The notes under the pieces: model-generated | What the model saw: the letters and a program-made list of their open reading frames with translations, nothing else | Told to the model about the DNA's origin: nothing | Database searches by the model: none | Shown: positions 24,413-32,484 of the stretch, piece after piece | How the letters are laid out: each line of letters starts with the position of its first letter | Position numbering within the stretch: position 1 is the first letter of the stretch | Source of the DNA: an uncultured Pelagibacteraceae bacterium | Lineage (GTDB): Bacteria > Pseudomonadota > Alphaproteobacteria > Pelagibacterales > Pelagibacteraceae | Assembly: GCA_902599485.1 (NCBI GenBank) | Contig: CACKFP010000006.1 | Span: 1 to 43,665 of the forward strand | Direction: 5' to 3' | Length of the DNA: 43,665 nt | Translations under genes and position numbers: made by a program

Positions 24413-25281
24413 TTATTAAGAACTCTTCCTGCGATTGTATTTAATTTGTCTTTAGTTTTTTGAGTTCTTTTTTCTGGAGCAGTAATTATTGCCACATCTA
24501 AACAATTATTAGTTGGGTCATTAGGATCTATGTGATTTTCAAAGATCTCTATCAAGTTTTTAATCATATTTTTTGCTTTTGCTGCATTGTCTAAAAGTAC
24601 TTTTATAACTTTCTGAACATCAACATTCTCATGATCTGGATGCCAGCAATCATAATCTGTTACCATTGAAACTGAAGCATATCTAATTTCTGCTTCTCTA
24701 GCTAATTTAGCTTCTGGCATATTTGTCATTCCGATAATATCCGCTTTCCATGATCTGTATAAATTCGACTCTGCTAATGTAGAAAATTGTGGGCCTTCCA
24801 TTACAACATAAGTTCCACCTTTTTGATAAGGTATATTTTCTTTTTTTATAGCATTTTCACAAGCATTCATAAGCCCATTTGAAGTTGGATGTGCCATTGA
24901 TACATGTGCAACAATCTCATCATCAAAAAAAGTTTTGTTTCTTGCAAAAGTTCTATCAATGAACTGATCAACGATAACAAATTTTCCTGGCAGTAAATCC
25001 TCCTTTAATGACCCTACAGCTGAAACAGAGACTATATCTGTGATACCGAGTTGTTTAAGAGCATCAATATTTGCTCTAAAATTTATTTTAGATGGGGAGA
25101 TAAAATGACCTTTGCCATGTCTTGGTAGAAAATAAATTTCTTTATTATTATATTTTGCTTTTAATATTAAATCTGAAGGTTTTCCCCACGGAGTATTTAA
25201 ATCAAATGTTTCTCTATCTTTAAAGTCTTCAACATCATAGAGACCACTTCCACCAATAATTGCTAATTTATTATTTACCAT
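24409..25281 (-). CDS. mtnP: S-methyl-5'-thioadenosine phosphorylase
   Basis: This enzyme phosphorolyses MTA, the by-product of spermidine synthesis, to adenine and methylthioribose-1-P. It has 290 residues. Family features in order are LAIIGGSGLYDVEDF, PWGKPSD, FLPRHGKGHFISPSKINFRA (phosphate and ribose site), MEGPQFSTLAESNLYRSWKA, IIGMTNMPEAKLAREAEI and VTDYDCWHPDHE; the Asp-Tyr-Asp-Cys-Trp stretch marks MTA phosphorylases. It heads the minus-strand operon and its start is 28 bp from divergent apt, whose product consumes the adenine released. Confidence 0.95.
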   Translation of the reverse strand: MVNNKLAIIGGSGLYDVEDFKDRETFDLNTPWGKPSDLILKAKYNNKEIYFLPRHGKGHFISPSKINFRANIDALKQLGITDIVSVSAVGSLKEDLLPGKFVIVDQFIDRTFARNKTFFDDEIVAHVSMAHPTSNGLMNACENAIKKENIPYQKGGTYVVMEGPQFSTLAESNLYRSWKADIIGMTNMPEAKLAREAEIRYASVSMVTDYDCWHPDHENVDVQKVIKVLLDNAAKAKNMIKNLIEIFENHIDPNDPTNNCLDVAIITAPEKRTQKTKDKLNTIAGRVLNK

Positions 25282-25309
25282 ATATTTATTTAGATTATAT
25301 TTAAGTTTT

Positions 25310-25837
25310 ATGGATTTAAAAGAACATATTAGATCAATTCAAGATTACCCAAAAAAGGGAATTCTGTTTAGAGATATTACAACTCTTATAAAAAATGAAA
25401 AAGCTTTTAAGGAATGTATAAATCAAATAGTAGAGAGATCAAAAAAATTTAAATTTGATAAAATAGCTGCTGTTGAATCAAGAGGTTTTGTTTTTGCTTC
25501 AGCTATTTCATATATTTTAGATAAACCATTTATAATGCTCAGAAAAAAAAATAAGCTTCCTGCAGAAGTTCATTCTATTGATTTTAAATTGGAATATGGA
25601 ACAGCTACTATTGAAGTTCACAAAGACTCTTTTGATAAGAATGATAATGTATTAATTATTGATGATTTAATAGCAACTGGAGGAACGGCAGAAGCTGCAG
25701 CAAAATTAATTGAAATTTCTGAAAGTAATGTAGCTGGATTTATATTTGTAATTAATCTTTTTGATTTAGGTGGAACTGATAGTTTGCTGAAAAAGGGATA
25801 TAAAGTTGAAAATTTATTAGATTTTCCTGGTCATTGA
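25310..25837 (+). CDS. apt: Adenine phosphoribosyltransferase
   Basis: Apt makes AMP from adenine and PRPP. It has 175 residues, the standard size. RSIQDYPKKGILFRDITTLI is at the N-terminus, AVESRGFVFASAISYILDKP and MLRKKNKLPAEV in the middle, and the PRPP-binding loop VLIIDDLIATGGTAEAA follows. It is divergent from mtnP with 28 bp between starts, which must hold both promoters. This completes the adenine arm of MTA recycling. Its TGA stop directly abuts the 3' CCA of the tRNA on the other strand, with no intervening base. Confidence 0.95.
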   Translation: MDLKEHIRSIQDYPKKGILFRDITTLIKNEKAFKECINQIVERSKKFKFDKIAAVESRGFVFASAISYILDKPFIMLRKKNKLPAEVHSIDFKLEYGTATIEVHKDSFDKNDNVLIIDDLIATGGTAEAAAKLIEISESNVAGFIFVINLFDLGGTDSLLKKGYKVENLLDFPGH

Positions 25838-25914
25838 TGGTAGCGGGAAGTGGGATCGAACCACTGACCTCGGGCTTATGAGTCCCGCGCTCTAACCAAC
25901 TGAGCTACCCCGCC
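25838..25914 (-). tRNA. tRNA-Met (CAT anticodon), CCA encoded
   Basis: On the minus strand the sequence folds as a complete cloverleaf. The acceptor stem is GGCGGGG against TCCCGCT, the D-stem GCTC/GAGC, the anticodon loop CTCATAA with anticodon CAT, the variable loop AGGTC, and the T-arm AGTGG-TTCGATC-CCACT. Discriminator A and an encoded CCA (complement of 25838-25840) end it. There are G-T wobbles at 1-72 and 7-66, and an apparent A31-G39 mismatch closing the anticodon stem. The lack of a C1-A72 mismatch argues against initiator tRNA. The elongator Met is most likely; a lysidine-modified tRNA-Ile(CAT) cannot be fully excluded. Confidence 0.93.
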
Positions 25915-25930
25915 TTAAAATAATTGTTGG

Positions 25931-25936
25931 TTTATA
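25931..25936 (-). promoter_or_regulatory. Probable -10 box for the tRNA
   Basis: TATAAA on the minus strand lies 17 nt before the tRNA 5' end, suitable for a start just upstream of the tRNA. A convincing -35 hexamer at 17-nt spacing is not visible, only an AT-rich ATATTG. Confidence 0.3.
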
Positions 25937-25960
25937 CTACTTTAAAATTTTTACAATATT

Positions 25961-27601
25961 TTATTTACTGTCTCTATAAAAAAAATTATGTCCACTATAT
26001 TTTTTACTGTTAATTTTTTTTGGATAAACAATGCATGGCATTTTAAAATCATTACAAAAACCATGATTTGCATCTGACTTATAGTAATTGATACCATTTA
26101 CTTTTTTATGTAATTTAATATTTGAATTATCAAAATTTATTTTATTAACATTGTTTAAAAAGTTAATATTTTTATGATTTTGTAAAACTAAAATTATTAA
26201 AAAAAATAAAGGTAAATATTTAAATTTACTTACTAATTCATATTTATCAATAATAGATTTAAAACCATAAGAAAAAAACAAACAACTTAATGATATAAAT
26301 ATTCCATAGCCAAATCTTATTTCAGGTGCATTAAACCAAACATAAAAGTTAAATATATAAAAAATTGTTAAAACATAAAAAATTTTTTTAAAGAATATAT
26401 TTTTCTTTTCTAAAAAGATTCTTACAATAATAAAAAAAATTGAAATTATTGAAACAATCAGAAAAATAATAGTAAAACTAGTTGCTAGAAAGTAAGTTTT
26501 TAACCACGGAATAAACCATTTAAATGAATAAAGCGTGTAGTCAAAATTCATAAAACTCATTTTAGCAGAGTGAGCTCTAGGATAAGAAGATACAATATTA
26601 GAATATAGTTTGATCTCTTCAACTGGAGTGGACCAAAAAAAATTTGGGAAGCAAGTAAAACTTACAGGAAATAACCAGCAACCAGATAAAACAAAACTTT
26701 TTATTAACCAAATTAAAAATAAAATTGAGCAAATCAATAGTACTCTATTAAATTTAGATTTTGATAAAAAAAATATTGAGATAGGTAGTAGAAGAGTTCC
26801 TATATGACTGATCTTAGTTATGGCTGCTAGACAAGAGAAAATAAAACAATACCCATAATCTTGATATTTTGAACTTTCAAAATACTTTAAAAAAAAATAT
26901 ACCGAAAATATTAAAAAAAACATTGCTACGGTATCTGCCTCTGGAGATCTTAAACTGTTTAAAATTAAACCATTACTATCAGAATGAATTATTGAAAATA
27001 ATAAGATAAAATTCAAACAACAAAATATATAAATAAAACTAAGCTTAACATTTCTTAATGTAAATGAATTAAACTGATTAATTAAAACTGCAATAGGTAT
27101 ACAATTAAATATATATAGATATTGTACATTATATTTTGGATTGTTGAATATTGATAAAACTAATTGCCAAAATGAATTTGTTCCAAAACGAATTTCTAAA
27201 TTAGATAATCCAAAATTTAATTTATAAAAAGAATTCCAATTTAAAATTTGGAGATGATATAATTTAGTGTCGTAAACTGTTTGAGAATTATAAGTAATAA
27301 ATACTATTGTAAGTAAAATGCCAAAAAACTGAATAATTTTTTTATTTAGTTCAACTTCTTTTATAAAATAAATAAATATTAATATTCCAACTATAAAGAA
27401 AAGTTCTGTCAAATAATTCAATGGAAAAAAAATATTAAATATAAATGCAATAATAAAAACTGGAATTAAACCTAAAAAAAGATCGTAATCATTAATTTGC
27501 TTACAATTATTTTCAGAATAAAAGATAAATCTCTTAATTAGAATTGAAAAACCGAATAAAGCAATTAAAGATAAAACTAAAATGATATAATTTAAAATCA
27601 A
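25961..27601 (-). CDS. Polytopic membrane protein, GT-C glycosyltransferase-like
   Basis: This inner-membrane protein of 546 residues has about 11-13 hydrophobic segments. After TM 3-4 there is a periplasmic-loop motif, VYDTKLYHLQILNW (about residues 108-121), resembling the Asp-containing first loop of GT-C lipid-linked-sugar transferases; the C-terminal 70 residues are soluble. No specific family is recognised. The start is TTG at 27599-27601, overlapping the TGA of the GT2 gene, and I see no better start. It forms a unit with the GT2 gene and a second similar membrane protein, suggesting polyprenyl-phosphate-sugar production by GT2 and use by these two proteins (inference). Confidence 0.65.
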   Translation of the reverse strand: MILNYIILVLSLIALFGFSILIKRFIFYSENNCKQINDYDLFLGLIPVFIIAFIFNIFFPLNYLTELFFIVGILIFIYFIKEVELNKKIIQFFGILLTIVFITYNSQTVYDTKLYHLQILNWNSFYKLNFGLSNLEIRFGTNSFWQLVLSIFNNPKYNVQYLYIFNCIPIAVLINQFNSFTLRNVKLSFIYIFCCLNFILLFSIIHSDSNGLILNSLRSPEADTVAMFFLIFSVYFFLKYFESSKYQDYGYCFIFSCLAAITKISHIGTLLLPISIFFLSKSKFNRVLLICSILFLIWLIKSFVLSGCWLFPVSFTCFPNFFWSTPVEEIKLYSNIVSSYPRAHSAKMSFMNFDYTLYSFKWFIPWLKTYFLATSFTIIFLIVSIISIFFIIVRIFLEKKNIFFKKIFYVLTIFYIFNFYVWFNAPEIRFGYGIFISLSCLFFSYGFKSIIDKYELVSKFKYLPLFFLIILVLQNHKNINFLNNVNKINFDNSNIKLHKKVNGINYYKSDANHGFCNDFKMPCIVYPKKINSKKYSGHNFFYRDSK

Positions 27602-28290
27602 TTGTTAACTAATTTATATTTAAAAATTGAATAGATTGCGGTAAATGCGTCTTTTAATCTTATTTTTTTTCCTTGTTCGTAAGTTCTTCCTGAATAAGAA
27701 ATACCCACTTCATATATATTAAGCTTTAGTTTTGATAGTTTCATGATTAGCTCAATTTCAAAAGAAAAGCCATCCTCCTTTAAAGAAATTTTATCCAACT
27801 TACTTTTTTTAATAACTTTGTAACAGGTTTCTACGTCACTAAAATTAATGTTAGTAAATATATTTACAAGGAGTGTGATAATAAAATTAGCAATTCTGTG
27901 ATGAAAATTAAGAAGTCTTTTTGGTCCATCTCCTTTAAAACGAGATCCAAGAACTAGATCTGCGTTTTTATTTATAAAGGGATCAATCAGAATTCTATAA
28001 TCTTCGGGATCATATTCTAAATCAGCATCTTGTATTAATATTATATCACCGTTACACTTTTTAAAACCCTCTCTTAATGCATATCCTTTTCCTCTATTTT
28101 GTTCATAAGAAATTAAATAATCATACAAATTTTTGTAATCCTCTAGTATTTTTTTTGTACCGTCTGTTGATCCGTCATCAATAACAATTATTTCTAAATT
28201 AAAATTTTTCTTTTTTTCATTTACCTTTTTTAAAATATTTGCAACGTAATCTTTTTCGTTAAAGATAGGTATAACAATTGATATTTTCAT
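27598..28290 (-). CDS. Family 2 glycosyltransferase (dolichol-phosphate mannose synthase-like)
   Basis: This GT-A fold enzyme of 230 residues is without C-terminal membrane helices. The N-terminus SIVIPIFNEKDYVANIL, the nucleotide site IIVIDDGSTDGTKKIL, the metal site ILIQDADLEYDPEDYRILID (the DxD of this subgroup), and LGSRFKGDGPKR followed by FSDVETCYKVIKKS are all signature positions of the DPM1/polyprenyl-phosphate glycosyltransferase type. Such enzymes load a sugar on undecaprenyl phosphate for flipping and use by GT-C transferases, which matches the two neighbouring polytopic proteins. Confidence 0.93.
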   Translation of the reverse strand: MKISIVIPIFNEKDYVANILKKVNEKKKNFNLEIIVIDDGSTDGTKKILEDYKNLYDYLISYEQNRGKGYALREGFKKCNGDIILIQDADLEYDPEDYRILIDPFINKNADLVLGSRFKGDGPKRLLNFHHRIANFIITLLVNIFTNINFSDVETCYKVIKKSKLDKISLKEDGFSFEIELIMKLSKLKLNIYEVGISYSGRTYEQGKKIRLKDAFTAIYSIFKYKLVNN

Positions 28291-28319
28291 TGGATAGCTT
28301 CGAACAAATATATTAACAA

Positions 28320-30158
28320 TTATTTAAAATAGCAATCTGGAAGTTTATTATAATCAAAATAATATATATACGCTGAGTATTTATAATCACTCTTATTGAA
28401 AAAATTTCTACTTTTGTGCTTAAAAAAATTTTCTTTTTTTTTATAAATTCCAGAAGTACATGATATCAATTTTTTTATATTTTCAGAAGAATCACTTCGT
28501 ATAACTAGATACTTGGGTTTTTTTTCTTTTAATAAATTTAAATATTTTTTGTCGTTTGAATAAAGTAGGAAATCAGTCGGAATTATATTCATCTTTGGTA
28601 GGGATATAGATCTATGAGAATATATTACTTTATTATTTGTATTTAAACTTGCGCTTGACCAATTTGCTAAATCATACCCATAAGCATAATTATTTAATAC
28701 ATAACTTTTTAATTTTGGAGACAAAGAACCTGCAGATATTGTAAATATTCCAACTAAAACTGCTGTGGCAGTTAAGAAACCTTGTGCAAAAATATAAATT
28801 TTTAAAAGCCTTGAAAATTTAAAATCAAAATTAAATTTAGAGTATTTTAAAGCAATAATTGACCAAATTACAGGTTCAATAATGAATCTTGCTGAAAACT
28901 TTCCATAATTATAAAGAATTAAAAAATAAAAAATAATTGAAAAAACAATAATTATATTTTTTTTTATATTTGTAAATAATAGTAAAGGAATGGTTAGGAT
29001 AGATATGCCGATTGTTTCAGTATATCTACCTAACGAATTCGGAAATAAAAAAAAACTTTTATTACAAGGAAATTCACATGCATTAATTGAATTATATAAA
29101 CCTTTATATCCCTCTAGAACAGGGAAATAGGGAAAATATATTTTATTAATAAAATTGCCACCATAATTTAAATACTTCCAGTAAAACGAGGGAAAAGATA
29201 AAATAAAAATAATTAAAAAAGTAAAAATGAAAGCTTTGTAATTTTTGCCTTTTAAAATTTTAAATGAAGAAATTATGCTAATTATAAAAGCGCTTAAAAT
29301 GAAAGAAAATTTACCTTCAAAACATACATACAAAAGTAATGTTATTAAAAAAAATTTATAAAAATTATTCTCTGACTTTTCAATTTTTAAATTAAAGAAA
29401 GTAATTGCAAATGCTAAAGTTGAGTATGAAATAAATATTAATTGAGGTTTTGCTGTAGAATTTAAAAATATTAAAAGTGGAATACTTAAGAATATTAAAA
29501 TTAGATAAAATTCATTTTTAAAATACTTTATGTTATTATTTGCATTAATATTTTTTTTTATTACACCCAAAATACTAATAAATCCTGAAAACTGCACCAA
29601 TGCAGAAAATTGTTCTGCACCAATTATCAAACCTAAAATTATTGGAATTTCTCCAATACCGGCTTGTGATGCATGGAACCATGATATGTCTTTTGGAAAT
29701 GAACCATAATTAATAATGTGTATTGGTACAGATATATGATAATCCAAAGAGTCAGCATCTGTTATCGGACCTAGTGAAAGAAAAAAATACAATAATACAA
29801 ATATAAATAAAGTAAGACTGTATAAATTTTTAAATAAATTATTATTTTTTAATTTTAAGTTTTTAATCTTATCTATGAAATGCCAAATTCCAATCAATAA
29901 AACTAAAATAGATGTAAAATAGAAGATATCACTATGAATATTAAAAAATAATACCAAGGGATAAAAAATTAAATAAATAAAAATTAAACTTATTGGGATG
30001 TACTGAAAATTTAAAATACAGATTTCTTGTAAAGAATTTCGAATATATTTATGTTTAAATAGAATTTTACCAATTCTATAAAATCCTAAAATTAAAAAAA
30101 TTGATGCTATCGAGGATAATGGATATGTTAGAGAGTAATTTTCAATACCAAATTTCAT
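28320..30158 (-). CDS. Large polytopic membrane protein, GT-C-like
   Basis: This 612-residue inner-membrane protein has about 12-14 hydrophobic segments and a soluble C-terminal region from about residue 505. A loop after the fourth segment reads GPITDADSLDYHISVPIHII (about residues 132-151), with the same Asp-x-Tyr-His pattern as the membrane protein at 25961-27601, then WFHASQAGIGEIPIILGLII. This placement of acidic residues is typical of GT-C enzymes, but no named family is recognised. It precedes the GT2 gene by 29 nt on the same strand. Base composition is even more AT-rich than the surroundings, as expected for Ile/Phe/Lys/Asn-rich membrane proteins. Confidence 0.65.
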   Translation of the reverse strand: MKFGIENYSLTYPLSSIASIFLILGFYRIGKILFKHKYIRNSLQEICILNFQYIPISLIFIYLIFYPLVLFFNIHSDIFYFTSILVLLIGIWHFIDKIKNLKLKNNNLFKNLYSLTLFIFVLLYFFLSLGPITDADSLDYHISVPIHIINYGSFPKDISWFHASQAGIGEIPIILGLIIGAEQFSALVQFSGFISILGVIKKNINANNNIKYFKNEFYLILIFLSIPLLIFLNSTAKPQLIFISYSTLAFAITFFNLKIEKSENNFYKFFLITLLLYVCFEGKFSFILSAFIISIISSFKILKGKNYKAFIFTFLIIFILSFPSFYWKYLNYGGNFINKIYFPYFPVLEGYKGLYNSINACEFPCNKSFFLFPNSLGRYTETIGISILTIPLLLFTNIKKNIIIVFSIIFYFLILYNYGKFSARFIIEPVIWSIIALKYSKFNFDFKFSRLLKIYIFAQGFLTATAVLVGIFTISAGSLSPKLKSYVLNNYAYGYDLANWSSASLNTNNKVIYSHRSISLPKMNIIPTDFLLYSNDKKYLNLLKEKKPKYLVIRSDSSENIKKLISCTSGIYKKKENFFKHKSRNFFNKSDYKYSAYIYYFDYNKLPDCYFK

Positions 30159-30208
30159 AAATTTAAATTATTGTTTTTTTTCATTTAATTTATATATGAA
30201 TTATTTAT

Positions 30209-30316
30209 TTACTTTTTTTTATCTCTTTTAAATTTTCTTTTTTCTTTTAAGGATTTTTTTGGTTTTTTTTTAACGCTAGAATCTTTAAATGATTTACCAC
30301 TATATCGTTTTGACAT
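30209..30316 (-). CDS. 35-residue Lys-rich basic mini-protein
   Basis: The ATG at 30314-30316 directly follows the TAA of the small secreted-protein gene with no gap, and the frame runs 35 codons to TAA. The product starts MSKRYSGKSFKDSSVKKK and is nearly half Lys or Arg, with no hydrophobic stretch. Zero-gap coupling and a lack of other coding use of the space favour a real gene, perhaps an RNA- or ribosome-binding peptide. Poly-A richness makes chance Lys codons common here, so certainty is limited. Confidence 0.5.
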   Translation of the reverse strand: MSKRYSGKSFKDSSVKKKPKKSLKEKRKFKRDKKK

Positions 30317-30766
30317 TTAATTTATTTGATCAAAGAACTTATCTTTTAATTGATATGTAAAAGGATATTCTTTGCCAATTGGCTGAAATTTAGTTTTAAT
30401 TACTATTACATTTTGCTTATCGAGTTTAAATTTCCATGTTAATTTAATGTCACCTGAAAACACTCTTAACCTACCTAAATTTGTAAATCTCCATCCATCT
30501 TCTGAAATAACTTTTCCATCTTGGTATCTTTTGTAATTCTTTTCATCAAATATATAAGTTACAACACCTTGGTTTCTCTCGTCTTCCAATGTTATTGCAT
30601 AATTATTTAAGAATTCAGCTGTTTGAGATTTATTCAAACTTTTCTTAGATATAGATTTTAAAAAGTCAGTGGTTTTATCAATGGTTTGATCTATTTTATC
30701 TTTAGCAATAGAGATCGATGATAAAAAAAGAGAAATAAATAGAACACTAAATATGTTTTTAAACAT
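30317..30766 (-). CDS. Small exported protein, function unknown
   Basis: This 149-residue protein has a signal peptide (MFKNIFSVLFISLFLSSISI, cleaved after ...SIA). The mature part has an N-terminal amphipathic helix (about residues 25-60: DQTIDKTTDFLKSISKKSLN) followed by beta-rich sequence (TYIFDEKNYKRYQDGKVISE, RLRVFSGDIKLTWKFKLDKQ). No cysteines or catalytic motif are seen. I do not recognise a family. It lies 6 nt after the AEC permease gene and is coupled to the 35-residue mini-gene. Confidence 0.7.
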   Translation of the reverse strand: MFKNIFSVLFISLFLSSISIAKDKIDQTIDKTTDFLKSISKKSLNKSQTAEFLNNYAITLEDERNQGVVTYIFDEKNYKRYQDGKVISEDGWRFTNLGRLRVFSGDIKLTWKFKLDKQNVIVIKTKFQPIGKEYPFTYQLKDKFFDQIN

Positions 30767-30772
30767 TAATAT

Positions 30773-31696
30773 TTAATTTAATAAATTTATAGTAAATAAA
30801 AAGGTAAATATTGAAGCAAATGTTGAAATAAATATTGCTTTAATGATATTTTCTGGACTTACATTATATGCAGAGCACATAACAATTGAGGTGGCTCCAC
30901 ATGGGCCAACACTCACCAACAAAGCTCCAGCAAAATTGATTGGATTTGATAAGCTAAATAATGTGTACCCTAAAATTAGCAAAATGAGTGGAGATATAAT
31001 AAGTTTTAATATTGAAATAGTGATTGTTAATTTATTGAAAACTTTTTTTGAGTAAAAAGATAGAATGATACCGATTGCAAACAAACCAACAGGCATCACA
31101 CATGCAGCAAGTCTTTGAAGAATATACTCAAATGGAGTTTCGTCAATATTGATCTTTGAAATCCTTATTATCAATCCAATTAATATTGCTAATATCATTG
31201 GATTTAATATTAAATTTCTTAAGAACTGAAATAATTTAATTCTTTTTTTTACGGTAAGTTCTAAAAAAAAACTAACTATGGATAATAAAACTACACTATC
31301 CATTAAAATAATACCTGATATTTGAGTAATTGTGCTTCCTGCAAAAAAAATTTCAGCAATAGGTAAAACTAATATTACGTGATTGGATAAAGCAACCGTT
31401 AGAGCCCAAATAATAGATTCTTGCATTGATCTTTTGAAAGTATTTTTGGTTAATAAGAAAGCAAATATTCCACTCGTTAATTGCATTAAAAAATATGATG
31501 AAATTTGAGACACATCAATTTCCCCAACATCACTTTGTGCAACTAGTTTTATGATTAAAGCTGGTACCGCTATATAAAATGAAAATAAATTAAATATTCT
31601 AGCTTTTTGTAAATCAAATATTTTAATATATCCCAAAATATAACCAATAAGAGTAATACCTATAAATGGTGTTAAGCCTAAAAATACCTGAAACAT
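30773..31696 (-). CDS. AEC family permease (auxin efflux carrier-like)
   Basis: This inner-membrane transporter of 307 residues has about 9-10 TM segments, arranged as the two inverted five-helix repeats of the AEC/MleP family. The opening LGLTPFIGITLIGYILGYIK and the second-half LAACVMPVGLFAIGIILSFY, with an unwound-helix proline, are typical, as is GPCGATSIVMCSAYNV near the end. Family members move malonate, malate or other organic anions. It shares one base with the dioxygenase gene upstream, and its partner genes (TauD-type dioxygenase and dehalogenase-like hydrolase) suggest the cargo is a related small acid (inference). Confidence 0.85.
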   Translation of the reverse strand: MFQVFLGLTPFIGITLIGYILGYIKIFDLQKARIFNLFSFYIAVPALIIKLVAQSDVGEIDVSQISSYFLMQLTSGIFAFLLTKNTFKRSMQESIIWALTVALSNHVILVLPIAEIFFAGSTITQISGIILMDSVVLLSIVSFFLELTVKKRIKLFQFLRNLILNPMILAILIGLIIRISKINIDETPFEYILQRLAACVMPVGLFAIGIILSFYSKKVFNKLTITISILKLIISPLILLILGYTLFSLSNPINFAGALLVSVGPCGATSIVMCSAYNVSPENIIKAIFISTFASIFTFLFTINLLN

Positions 31697-32484
31697 TATT
31701 GGACAGTAATTCTATGCATGATTCTATCACCTTTAAAAGCTGTTGCTTGATGAAGCATAGATCTATTATCCCAAATAGCTAATTGGTTCTTTTCCCACTC
31801 TAAAGAATATTGAAAACTTTTTTTTAATTGGTGTTTGAATAAATAATTTTTTAATTTTTTATCAATTTTACTGTTATTAAAACGTATAAAGTGTCCTGGA
31901 CTACAATATAAAGTATATTTACTGTTTATTTTTCGTATTAATTTATGCTTTGAAATGAGTTCTTTCGCTTTTTTCCCCTTTTCTTTCTCTCTTTCCAATC
32001 TCGTTACAGATATAGGTCCTTCTGATGAAAATATACATTTTTCGTTTTTAAACTTTTTTTTAAAGTTAGCTGGTAATTTTTCATAAGCTAAATATTGGGA
32101 ACAAAAATCTGTGTTTGCCTGACCTTTTTTCGGAACTAATTTAGATAACAACATTGTAAATCTAGGTGGCTTTTTAGTATAAATTGAATCAGTATGAAAT
32201 TGTTCACCAAAACTAGGGCCTTTATCAGTAGATTTTCTTTGAACAACAGTTATTTGAGGATATTTTTTATTTAATCCTTTGAGTCTTGGATAGTTTGCAA
32301 GTTTTCCAAATTTTTTTGCAAATTTTACATAATGATCAGAGCTTAATTTTTGGTTTCTAAAATAAATCATTCCATATTTCGATAAGGCAGATTTAATTTT
32401 TTTTAATGTAGAATTATTAATTTTATTTAAATCACAGACTAATTCTGCGCCTATATTTTTTTTATTAGGAATTATTTTAAGCAT
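31696..32484 (-). CDS. TauD/TfdA family Fe(II)/2-oxoglutarate dioxygenase
   Basis: This cytoplasmic 2-oxoglutarate-dependent dioxygenase has 262 residues, slightly shorter than TauD (about 283). Iron ligands are visible as His and Asp in EQFHTDSIYTKKPPRFTM and the distal His in WDNRSMLHQATAF, followed by the 2-oxoglutarate-binding Arg in DRIMHRITV. MIYFRNQKLSSDHYVKFAKK at the N-terminus is standard. Relatives oxidise taurine, alkyl sulfates, phenoxyacetates and others; the substrate here is open. It overlaps the dehalogenase-like gene by 8 nt and the AEC gene by one base, so all three are likely one unit. Confidence 0.9.
   Translation of the reverse strand: MLKIIPNKKNIGAELVCDLNKINNSTLKKIKSALSKYGMIYFRNQKLSSDHYVKFAKKFGKLANYPRLKGLNKKYPQITVVQRKSTDKGPSFGEQFHTDSIYTKKPPRFTMLLSKLVPKKGQANTDFCSQYLAYEKLPANFKKKFKNEKCIFSSEGPISVTRLEREKEKGKKAKELISKHKLIRKINSKYTLYCSPGHFIRFNNSKIDKKLKNYLFKHQLKKSFQYSLEWEKNQLAIWDNRSMLHQATAFKGDRIMHRITVQ

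Noticed and set aside
25282..25309. Possible riboswitch (SAM or purine type) in front of mtnP or apt
   Set aside because: The divergent gap is only 28 bp, too small for any known riboswitch aptamer.
25961..30316. Horizontally acquired island because of very high A/T and glycosylation genes
   Set aside because: The extra A/T is explained by Phe/Ile/Lys/Asn-rich membrane proteins; no integrase, repeats or duplicated tRNA end is seen, although a tRNA lies at one side.
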